A stretch of DNA of 64,000 nt from Nemertoderma westbladi (Eukaryota > Xenacoelomorpha > Nemertodermatida > Nemertodermatidae), in NCBI GenBank assembly GCA_032718475.1, contig JAUCBJ010002695.1, positions 17,905-81,904 on the forward strand. The letters run 5' to 3'. Shown here in pieces: positions 55,443 through 64,000 of this stretch. Made by a program: the position numbers and the translations under genes. Position 1 is the stretch's first letter. Each line of letters begins with the position of its first letter. The notes under the pieces were generated by a model. That model had not been told where the DNA came from. It saw nothing but the letters and a program-made list of their open reading frames with translations, and ran no database searches.

Positions 55443-57211
55443 AAAAACTCCGTAGTTCGCCTCTGCCTTTAACCACATACGCTGGCAGAACCAGAATCGG
55501 TCGGTTCTACACTGGCCCATCGACAAAGACTTTAAACGAAAGAATGTCTAGTGAGAATATATTAACCAATCACATTCATTCAGAACACATATCGACCAAT
55601 TACATCCATTCTCCTAAACCCGGTGGTTATAATGTGGAAGCGGAGAAATTCACGGTGGGAGGACCCGATTTTGGGACAAAGTTTTCAAAATTTTGCGGTG
55701 AATCCAGTAAACCCAGCGACAACAATCAACCGACATCCCGACTTAATACGGACGAATCGAATATGGAGAACCCATTGATTATGTAAACAAATCGGACAGC
55801 CCAAACTCAGACCCACCTTTGAGTATTCACTCCCGGACTGAAGCTGTCCCAGACACCCCCCAATTATTTCAAAGTCAATCAGACTTACCTATTATTAAAG
55901 TAGGTCTATCCCCACTGATAGCCCGCGCCATGAACCATTATAGCTCATGGGATAAATTATGTATATTATTATGTAAATTATGCTATCTGACAGTCACGAC
56001 AAAATATGTGGTTTTCAAAACTCTTGCAGAATGCTGGATTGTTGTTGGTGTATGGGTTAGGCCTAGGCCTAGGCTGTGACTTCTCTCTGTCAGTCTGGCT
56101 CTCCTAGTCCCATCATAGGGAAATGACCACCATGGGCCACCTGCAAAAATCAGTTTTAAGTTTCTCTTCGAAAATCGATGGCTGTACTGGGCTGGGCCGC
56201 CTTGCATGGCCCATTGGAGCCACAGCCTGCAATTGATTGTAAGGGTAAAAGGTGGCGGCCGTAGTCCTTGGCTAATAGGGTGACTGTAATGGGCCGTGTG
56301 CAAAAATCGAAAATGAAATGAAAACGAAAGTTAAAGTAAAACTAAAATGAAATCGAAAGTGAATGTAAAACTAAAACTAATATTAAAACTAAAGAGAAAG
56401 TAAAACTAAAATTAAAATTAAAACGAAAGTAAAAGTAAAACTAAAAATAAAACGAAAGTTAAAGTAAAACTAATTGGAAACGAATTTGACAGTAAATTTA
56501 ATGTTTTTTTAATTGTACTAAGAAACTTTTTGGATTGTTTTATTAACTTCATTATCCAATTATAAATAAATACAATTTTTAATTTTAATTTCCACCACCA
56601 CCAAAATTAAATTTAGTAAGAATTTGTTTTTTGTTTTTGCCATTGTTTTTTAATTGTACTTGATTTAAAAATTAACATTAAATTTTTAATTCACGACAAA
56701 ATTAATAAATAAAATGTAGTGGCTCTAATGGGCCACCATACACTTGTCTCACTCTGAAGTTGATAAATCTAATTTACAACTTTCAGAGAAACTTGAGAGA
56801 CCTGAGGAATATCATCAACTCAGTATCGATCCTTTGACTCCATTGTCGGGTAAATTCTCAAGTACTATGATTAATGGATTAATTAGTGTCGGAGGGCATC
56901 TTACCAACGCTCCTATTTCTAGAGACACTACGTTCCCAATATTAATATTCGATCCCGAGATTCAAACACAGTTGATCCACGACATCCACTATGGACTATA
57001 TCACGCCGGGAGAGAACATATATTAAGTGAGATAGGGATGCGTTACTGTTTTGTCGTCCCTCGTGCGGCTCTGGGCCGGACATTGCGGAGTTGTATACCT
57101 TGCCGGGGGATTTGTGGCGGAGCAGTGACGCAGTCAGAAGCGGTACCTCCAAAGAAAAGAATTGATTACTATCACCCACCGTTCAAGCCAAAGGTACACT
57201 ATTTCAATTGA
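55443..57211 (+). pseudogene. Second BEL/Pao family, plus-strand internally deleted copy
   Basis: 55443-55786 has TTYAGRTRIGRFYTGPSTKT (pre-RT). 55819-55985 has IKVGLSPLIARAMNHYSSWD (pre-integrase, RT and RNase H deleted). After a 760-bp insert, 56744-57211 has the integrase zinc-binding domain with HDIHYGLYHAGREHILSEIG and SCIPCRGIC, ending PPFKPKVHYFN. It is oriented opposite to the copy at 50.3-53.6 kb. Confidence 0.7.
55986..56743. other. Insert in the Pao remnant, no gene
   Basis: Contains ATGGGCCACC and TGCAAAAATC words repeated in both orientations, and a purine-rich GTAAAACTAAAATTAAAA simple repeat (56310-56480). Probably a small non-autonomous element. No clean inverted ends were found. 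Confidence 0.4.
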
Positions 57212-58339
57212 CCAACCAACCGCCATTGTTTATTAGAACTGGCAAGGGAACGTTCTGGTAACTACGGGCAACAACGAGTTAGGCCAAGTAGTCTGACCTA
57301 CAAACTAGAATAACGTCTTATAGAAGGTTACGATTGAGTATGTAATTATTTATTAGCCATTTAATACAACGTAGGTATTAGTATTAGACTACACTGCAGG
57401 TAGCAACGAAACCTACTTATGTTAATTGTACATTGTATATTCTGGACGCAGATACAGCAATTTAAATTAACGACAAATTATTTGACTTAAACTTAAAAAA
57501 TTCAAAATAAATGACTAATTACTAATGACAATACTCAATCGTGGAAGCGGATTTGTGTGACGTTACCAGCATAGAAATATGCGAAAAATTTTCAAAAATT
57601 TTGTGTTTAATACAAATTAATAATAGTAACCAAAATTAAAACATCCCAAATTAAATATCGATATAAATGATCAAATAACTATTACAGTAGTTACTAGTGT
57701 GAAATAAGTGTGAGAGCTGAGCGTTCTAATTTCTACATTTACCAACATGTCACCGAACAATTTGGATTAATTAAAACCAAAACAACGTGTTTCTCTGAAA
57801 ACACAAATGGTGTCCGTACAACTGTGAATGCAACCTTTAAGTACAGTTTGCATTACAGAAACTCAACCTGTTATCATTGATACACAAAACAAATATTAAA
57901 TATGTCTTTTGAACCGTATTTTGACTTTAAATGAAATTAAAATAGGCAAGTGACTTTTCAATTAAGCTAAATTGTGTGAATAAATAAATATATCGTGTGA
58001 GTTCGTGTGAAGCGTATACAATTGTCCAACCTTTCATTGATGCGAGAATTGTAGCAGACACATCTGGCTCCGGACCAATCCCCCGTCTCCCTGGCTTGAT
58101 GAGAGTTTAGCATATAGCCACGATAATTCGGTACCGCTGGTAGTTGCGAATTCGAGTCTCGCCGCTAAGGGATCGATCGGGGACTGTGTTGCGGCGTGTG
58201 GCTGTCTGGTTGGGGTGGTGACGTCCGCCTATACCCGTTGGAGTCATATATTCAAACTCGCACCTCGATATGTTGAAACACCCTCTTCCGATAAACGAGG
58301 TTCTTGGGACAGCATGCGGAGATGATGGATACGATGACG
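57212..58339. other. Intergenic DNA, no gene
   Basis: AT-rich. ACGATTGAGTATGT near 57325 and ACATACTCAATCGT-like text near 57530 (ATACTCAATCGT) form an inverted pair 200 bp apart, possibly an LTR remnant or small foldback. From 58020 the DNA becomes GC-richer without a convincing frame. Confidence 0.4.
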
Positions 58340-58501
58340 GCTGATTTCACTGGTGAATCTACCGAACTCACTCTCAGAGTATGTCGCCCCACCCCGTATG
58401 GACGTATGGATGAAGAGCGGACGTAGCGTGGACGATTGAACGATGAACGCGAATCAGCTTCTTTGGTCCAACCCGCGGTCCAGACTTTAATGGAAGGGTT
58501 C
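58340..58501 (+). repeat. 162-bp direct repeat, copy 1
   Basis: GCTGATTTCACTGGTGAATC through TTTAATGGAAGGGTTC. About 96% identical to 59322-59483, 982 bp apart. The two copies bracket the decayed membrane-protein frame, so they could be terminal repeats of an unknown element or a local duplication. Confidence 0.85.
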
Positions 58502-58634
58502 CAAAGTAAAGCACGTATTCACGCGTCTGGGTCTGTAAAGCGTTTTCGGTGTCGCTTACAGTCAAACCTGACTGATACCTCTCAACGCCGACATCTCTAA
58601 CCCCAATTTAGATGTGAATGCTCCGATTTTGTAA

Positions 58635-59312
58635 ACTCACGTCGTAGAGCCTATATGCGACAATACTAATGAATGGATTATCGCTCCCCCTGGTCGAGCT
58701 GATCAAACGAAGATTTTAATTCGGGATAATTACCTCGAAAGACGTCCTCTCCATCCCCCGTGCTATGGGACTCAGGACCACCCAGATTTCGTCTTGCTCG
58801 GTCAACATTGTGTAACGAAACCCGAGAATCTCGCCTGCAGCGTGGAATTCCTATCCCTGGTTAATCCCCTCGACGACACCGAAGTCGAGCCCCTGCAGAA
58901 ATATCTTGACCATATAACAAAGTCAAATATCTTTCGACTCGACCCAAAGGGACGACGAAATATCCCTTCTGAAATATTATTAATATTACTACGCGAATTT
59001 ACAGCGGATTGCGCCTATGTGAAGTTATTGCGCAATTCTGTTCCCACATCAATCGTGGTTAGCGAACCTTAACCGGGAACATCTACTGGTGGATCGACCG
59101 TACGAACTGTCGCACCCCCTTCTGACTCATTGGAACTTCATCCTTCCGCCACTGAGGGGCCACAAGTGCAAGGTTCTCCACCTCCGCTACCTGGTAATGG
59201 CTCCCGGCCACCGAAACGTCGCAAGCGACCCCCCAGAAAGAAAAAGAACCTGAAAATAAACGTTATTATTTCCGGTTACTTTTTATTATGGCTATTCTAC
59301 TTTATAGGCTGA
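58635..59312 (+). pseudogene. Unidentified protein with C-terminal membrane anchor, one stop
   Basis: The frame is open from 58635, broken by a TAA at 59070 and continuing to a TGA at 59312; upstream stops lie at 58632 and earlier. It reads WIIAPPGRADQTKILIRDNY, HPPCYGTQDHPDFVLLGQHC, PLDDTEVEPLQKYLDHITKS and LLREFTADCAYVKLLRNS. After the stop come a proline-rich part (GSPPPLPGNGSRPPKRRKRP), a basic KKKNLK and a membrane segment (INVIISGYFLLWLFYFIG) at the very end. That is a tail-anchor layout. No family recognised. The long in-frame continuation past the stop argues for a single coding unit. Confidence 0.45.
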
Positions 59313-59321
59313 TCTTTACTG

Positions 59322-59483
59322 GCTGATCTCACTGGTGAATCTACCGAACTCACTCTCAGAGTATGTCGCCCCGCCCCGTATGGATGTGTGGACGAAGAGC
59401 GGACGTAGCGTGGACGATTGAACGACGAACGCGAATCAGCTTCTTTGGTCCAACCCGCGGTCCAGACTTTATTGGAAGGGTTC
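59322..59483 (+). repeat. 162-bp direct repeat, copy 2
   Basis: GCTGATCTCACTGGTGAATC through TTTATTGGAAGGGTTC. Begins ten bases after the membrane-protein frame stops. The frame through it goes on as VQTLLEGFENVKAFASLTGY to 59630, without recognised function. Confidence 0.85.
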
Positions 59484-60993
59484 GAAAATGTAAAAGCTTT
59501 TGCGTCATTAACCGGTTATTTTCCCTTAAAGTACTCTGTAGTTGGTTTACCAGGCATAAAAAGGCCGCGTCCTTACTGTACTGGTGTTTTAGAGGACATA
59601 AAAGTCATTTCTTCTGTATTCGTACTTTAGAGGACATAATCCGCAATCTCGTGACGCGATAAGCTAGATACTCTTGAACACAGTGTCGCTACCATGACGA
59701 CGGCTAACAGCTGATATTGCCACGTCGACATTTCTTTGTTTCTTTGTTCTCTCGTGGTTCGGTTGACCAATCAGAGCGTTTTTTGTCTCTGTGTTGGAGG
59801 TGTATACAGAACTCAGTAGTTCAGTGTTATGTTTTTGCCCAGAGCCTAAGAACATCGGCTTTTGGCACCTACGTATATCAACATTCTTTAGCTTTACATT
59901 AGTAGGCTTAATTATAGAACGTATATCTGTTATCTTAACTAATCATACAAATCAAACCAATTATATGCAATTCATATCTTACATTACTGCTTTTACTGTT
60001 GGTTATTCGTTATATTTGTTGATGAAATATTATATCGGAATACTGATCAATAGTCAGACACCCCACCTTCTTGATATACTAAAGGTTAGAGAGACCGGTT
60101 ACAGATAAACGATTGCGACCTATGTTGAGTGGTTTGAAGTGAATCTAATGCTATTTCATATGCCCGACATAAATTGTCTGTTGCTCTCTTTATACGTGAC
60201 TAAATTTAGTGAAGGTCGGCAGCTTAGTGTGCAGTATTGTGCAGCATTGTGTATGATTGTAACTGATAACAAAGCATCTCCTAAAGAATGTGCCATATAC
60301 GTAAATCTATAGCCTTTTCGTTGTGTCTAGTTTAAGTCATAACTCTGTTTATATATTTAGAGCGCCACGTCCTAAAGGAACTGTTAATATTTCCCGAAAG
60401 TGAATAATATTTGTCAGAGATTATATATTACGATCAGTCGAATAAAACAGTAGGCTTACACCATCAATCATTAAGCTCCGAACTCAGTCTCCCGGGTATA
60501 TCCAACGGGTGAATGATTACGCATAGACTGGCTTCGGCTAATGTAGTGTATCAAATACTCGTCATAAGCTAAAGAATATATATCATCCAAAAGACATCCT
60601 AATTTGGCAGGTTAAACTGTCAAAGGTCTTAAAAGCGCAAACAATAACAGATATTGCTTCTGGATTGCGGTGTAAGCAATCCAGTCTAAAGTACCGGTCG
60701 ACCGGAAACCTGTAGGCCTGACTGCCTGATCATCCGAACCGGTACTTACAGCAGGTACAGCAGTATTATTCGATTTGATTATTATATGCCGGTAGGTCTT
60801 AATAATTAATCGGGGACGCCTGGTTTTTATTGGGATTTTTACTTAGGCCTATTTCTGTCAGTTTTATTTATTTGTAGGCCAGTATTGAGCAGAAGGCGTG
60901 TAAGCCTGCTCAGATTGTACAGATAATTTGTAGGCTTGACTGTTGGCTAACTGTTGATTAGGTCTGAACGGATTGCAGTGCATGTAGAGTGTA
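59484..60993. other. Intergenic DNA, no gene
   Basis: No convincing frame. TAGGCCT words are frequent. From about 60700 the sequence (GTAGGCCTGACTGCCTGATC and similar) begins to resemble the spacer of the repeat that follows. Confidence 0.4.
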
Positions 60994-61115
60994 TGTCCGA
61001 TAAAGAACGGTTAGGAAGTAGGGGCAGCCATAGCTGTAAGGTAAACCCCCATCTAAAGAATAAGTCGTACTACTGGGTTAGAACGCATACTACTTAACCA
61101 TTTCGGAGTCTGCAT
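60994..61115 (+). ncRNA. Conserved 122-bp foldable block, copy 1 (candidate RNA)
   Basis: TGTCCGATAAAGAACGGTTA to CATTTCGGAGTCTGCAT is identical base for base to 61281-61402, while the 165-bp spacers on either side have drifted. It can fold with GGTT-AGG-AAGTAG pairing with CTACTTAACC (10 bp, 3-base bulge) around a GGGG/CCCC hairpin that contains CAGC-CATA-GCTG. No long frame. A structured RNA or a conserved binding block are both possible; strand is arbitrary. Confidence 0.35.
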
Positions 61116-61280
61116 GTCCTGTGGTTTATTTAGGCTTGATAGTAGTCTGCCATCGTTTGGTCTGTACTTTGTTTATGTAGTCTGTACGGGTAGCGTATAA
61201 TTTTATTTAGATAATTTGTAGGCTGGATAGTTGTCTGGCTGCTGTTGGGTTTGAGGAAATTTCGGTGTGTGTAAAGCATC

Positions 61281-61402
61281 TGTCCGATAAAGAACGGTTA
61301 GGAAGTAGGGGCAGCCATAGCTGTAAGGTAAACCCCCATCTAAAGAATAAGTCGTACTACTGGGTTAGAACGCATACTACTTAACCATTTCGGAGTCTGC
61401 AT
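61281..61402 (+). ncRNA. Conserved 122-bp foldable block, copy 2 (candidate RNA)
   Basis: Exact copy of 60994-61115, 287 bp downstream. The flanks (TTTAGGCTTGATAGTAGTCT and so on) are recognisable as repeats but carry many differences. Confidence 0.35.
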
Positions 61403-62907
61403 ATACCGTAGTTTGTTTAGGCTTGATAGTAGTCTGTCAGTATTTGGTCTGCATTTTGTTTGAATGGTTTGTACGCGTAGCGTAATATTTATTATTCAGA
61501 GTTTATGCGATTATTCGCAACATTCATATCCCCAAGTTTATTCCTACAGTAATTGTGTTTGTTATACATACCGTTATAGTTAAACTAACCCCGGTACTAC
61601 ATCAGGGCTGCTCGGCGTAGGTAAAGACTGGTGATTTTGTGCACCGGTCACTCCGGCAGATACCGTGGTTCTTTTAGCTGTTCAAGTATTTTTAACTACT
61701 AATTATTTGTTATACAAGTACTTGTACCTAATTTAGGGTTTAGTGTACAGTGCTTTCCGAAAGCAATTAGTGTGTAGGCAGTATATTTGTGTTGTAAAGT
61801 GGTTAATCATAGCCCTCCACCCACTCCTCCCTAGCCTGGGCTACGGGCCACATCTCGGAGGCAATTAAAAAATGCCAAATTCCGGTGCTAAATCGTGGTG
61901 TTTAATGACCATCTGTCACCATCAATATTGATTCGCCTCGTTACCTTCAACCAATCGCTGCCTATCACCTACGCGTAGCCTAACCTCACGATGCCCTCCT
62001 TACTCCTACAGCTGTTACCACCCGCGCGTATTGGTTCGTGTCGTTGCATCAACCAACCATAGCATATTCATCTTCGCGCGTACCCAAACCTCTCATCGTG
62101 TGGCTAGCCCCACACTACCCTATTATATCGATTCGATCGCCAACTCTTCGACTGCTGTCGCCAATCCATTCAACCGAGCAACCTACCAATCCAGCAGTAG
62201 GATACGTGTTGAAATTCCGCCACGTTTCCAGCTACACGTATACAAACATTTCCATAGTTATTTCCTATCCAACCAACCAACCACTGTATACTGTATATGC
62301 TGACAACGTGGCCACCAACTACATCAGATATTATATTGATTGCCAACTCCAGCACGGCTGTCACCAATCCACGTCCCGGCTACACGTATACAAACAACAT
62401 TTGCATAGTAGTTACTCAACCTAACCAATCCCGCAGCATCTGTGTCATATTGAAAGGCTACCACCACTAACATTATATACTGCACGTTTTTATTATAATA
62501 ATTATTGATTATTACACACACACACAACCCTATGATTCATATTCTTTCACGTATTTCCTATTCAGGCAACCAACCATTCATCCACGTTGCACTCCATCTC
62601 TTTTCTTATTCGTCGATGATTATGACACGTACCATCTCTTCTTCGTTGACTATGCCACATCACAAATTTATATATATATAAGTGAATGTTTTTAATAAAA
62701 TTCATCACTTCTAGTAATCTTCATGGTAATATATTGATACCATATCTAATTTTTTTTTGTTCTCACTCTGACATTGTGTTATTTCCTTAATAATTTCTAC
62801 ATTATCTTACTCGTTGTATATTCGTTGGTCGGAAAACGACGCCACATAAAATGATACTGATTCCAGCATTGGGTATCGACCTAAAAACAAACTCGATACT
62901 GATAATT
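61403..62907. other. Intergenic DNA, no gene
   Basis: The frames at 62031-62527 are chance ORFs in a C/A-rich stretch with CAACCAACC words and an (AC)n run near 62514. TATATATATA occurs at 62671. No gene supported. Confidence 0.4.
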
Positions 62908-62984
62908 AAAATCTATATTGAAAATATGACGCTCTTCCTTGCTTGGATCATAATGAAGAGCGTCATATTTTCAATATAGATTTT
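62908..62984. repeat. Perfect 29-bp inverted repeat (hairpin)
   Basis: AAAATCTATATTGAAAATAT plus GACGCTCTT (62908-62936) is the exact reverse complement of 62956-62984, with a 19-base loop. It lies 97 bases upstream of the ATG of the open frame at the window edge. It may be a small foldback element, a small-RNA precursor or a local inversion-duplication. Confidence 0.9.
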
Positions 62985-63081
62985 ACACAATTTTAGAGTG
63001 AGAACTATGGTGTCAATTTATTACAGCGATACGGTTTAAAATTTATCACTTGTAATATTTTTCGTATTTATTATTATTATT

Positions 63082-64000
63082 ATGGCCTTAACGCAAAAAA
63101 CCGGAGCAACAAATAGCTGGAAATTCACTTACAATAAATATACTTGTACCGTTGTTTACAGCAAGTATTTTATTGTGGAATCTCAGGGAGACAACGAATC
63201 AATTTGTTTTTCTCATCAAGATACCCGCTATTTGCTAGACATTCTAGAAACAACAACCGACAACCAACATCAATCCAGACCAGCAATTATACCAGGTAGG
63301 ATATATCCAACTCCTCGTTTTGCGCGGGGAAATTTGAATATTTCCATCAACCCCGCGTCGGGTGATGTTTACGTTCAGAAACAGGGCAAATGCAAAGTCC
63401 TCAACAAAGCTTTTACTGAAGTTCTAATACAATACAGAGGGAAATTATTGCAATTTCTCTCTCCACCGCTAGAGATTATTAGCGATCAATTCTACATTGA
63501 ATTATCAAATCCAGAGTTTATTGGATTTGTAACAGCTTTTAAAGGAACCAACTATGTTGGCTTATGGAAAATCAGCGTCAGATACGTTGACAGTGTTGGT
63601 TTTAACTATTATACAGGTTTCAATTTGTCAAAACAGGAACTAACTGTTTTGTTGCGAGAGTGGGACAACCAAGTCGTTGAAACAGACAAACATCTTTTTG
63701 ATAAAAATATCATTCAATTATCAGACCGTCTCAAAATGATTAAAACCAATAATAAAAAAATTATTATCACCAACACCGATAATTCTACTGAAGTAGGTGC
63801 CGGTGGAAATTCTATCGAGTTGCATTACTTGAATGATAAAGCTCATATTAGTTTTCTCAATGAATCGATGGATGGCGTCTCTCTTACTGAAGCCCGCGTT
63901 GATGGTTTTGTCCTTTTGGATAAACCTAAAGCGTTCGTAGAGATCCCATCACCTAATCCAGATGTTGAAGAGAGTTGCTCTCAACCACTGCAGCAGCAGG
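63082..64000 (+). CDS. Unidentified protein, open to the window edge
   Basis: ATG at 63082 starts 306 codons without a stop, cut by the window end. It begins MALTQKTGATNSWKFTYNKY and reads YFIVESQGDNESICFSHQDT, GRIYPTPRFARGNLNISINP, EIISDQFYIELSNPEFIGFV, ISVRYVDSVGFNYYTGFNLS and SFLNESMDGVSLTEARVDGF. The tail becomes Pro/Ser/Gln-rich (EIPSPNPDVEESCSQPLQQQ). There is no signal peptide, membrane segment or zinc motif. The alternating hydrophobic pattern suggests a beta-rich cytoplasmic protein. It could be a single long exon, an intronless gene, or part of a large DNA element. No family recognised. Chance is unlikely for a 919-base open frame at this AT content. Confidence 0.7.
   Translation, partial: MALTQKTGATNSWKFTYNKYTCTVVYSKYFIVESQGDNESICFSHQDTRYLLDILETTTDNQHQSRPAIIPGRIYPTPRFARGNLNISINPASGDVYVQKQGKCKVLNKAFTEVLIQYRGKLLQFLSPPLEIISDQFYIELSNPEFIGFVTAFKGTNYVGLWKISVRYVDSVGFNYYTGFNLSKQELTVLLREWDNQVVETDKHLFDKNIIQLSDRLKMIKTNNKKIIITNTDNSTEVGAGGNSIELHYLNDKAHISFLNESMDGVSLTEARVDGFVLLDKPKAFVEIPSPNPDVEESCSQPLQQQ

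Noticed and set aside
62031-62527. Overlapping frames of 65-128 codons on both strands
   Set aside because: Low-complexity C/A-rich DNA with CAACCAACC words, no motifs, and equally long frames on both strands.

Overview
The window reads as nuclear DNA of an invertebrate animal, probably marine. It has spliced genes with short GT-AG introns, Merlin, piggyBac-like, BEL/Pao, Ty3/gypsy and CR1-type elements, an AT-rich background with long homopolymers, and no bacterial operon structure. I cannot name the species. Nearly all recognisable coding sequence belongs to transposable elements, most of them decayed and nested in one another. The likely host genes are a two-exon gene for a secreted cysteine-rich protein (5537-7958) and possibly an unidentified reading frame that runs off the right edge (63082-64000).

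Layout. 1-700 is a 24-bp satellite. 700-7100 is an AT-rich nest of small DNA transposons (a 1.2-kb element with perfect 32-bp inverted ends, a Merlin element with its 8-bp target duplication) peppered with the palindrome TGTTCTAGAACA. It ends in the cysteine-rich gene, whose single intron has inverted-repeat ends like a transposon. 8.2-9.4 kb holds a LINE scrap and a tRNA-Ile-derived sequence. From about 9.95 to 40.7 kb one host sequence is present twice. Copy A (9951-33735) was interrupted by a 5.2-kb Ty3/gypsy element (11138-16297, duplication GGTAT) and a 16.9-kb BEL/Pao element (16479-33425, duplication CAGAT). Copy B (34309-40665) is uninterrupted at both of those sites but carries a CR1-like LINE (35798-40563). 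Each copy therefore shows the empty sites of the other.

The BEL/Pao element has itself received a LINE fragment with minisatellites (23.06-25.33 kb) and an RLE-type LINE 3' end (27.76-28.97 kb). Beyond pol it carries unusual extra reading frames: a DEDD 3'-5' exonuclease-like protein and a CCHC-knuckle protein. 41.5-46.1 kb is an unidentified minus-strand transposon-like gene with one intron, split by another LINE. 46.6-50.1 kb is a 5'-truncated relative of the BEL/Pao element on the minus strand. 50.3-57.2 kb holds two decayed copies of a second BEL/Pao family in opposite orientations, separated by a piggyBac-like TTAA element. 58.3-64 kb has few recognisable features: a 162-bp direct repeat around a decayed membrane-anchored reading frame, a 122-bp block repeated without a single difference and able to fold, a perfect 29-bp hairpin, and the open frame at the edge.

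All family assignments are from motif reading only. No database search was possible.
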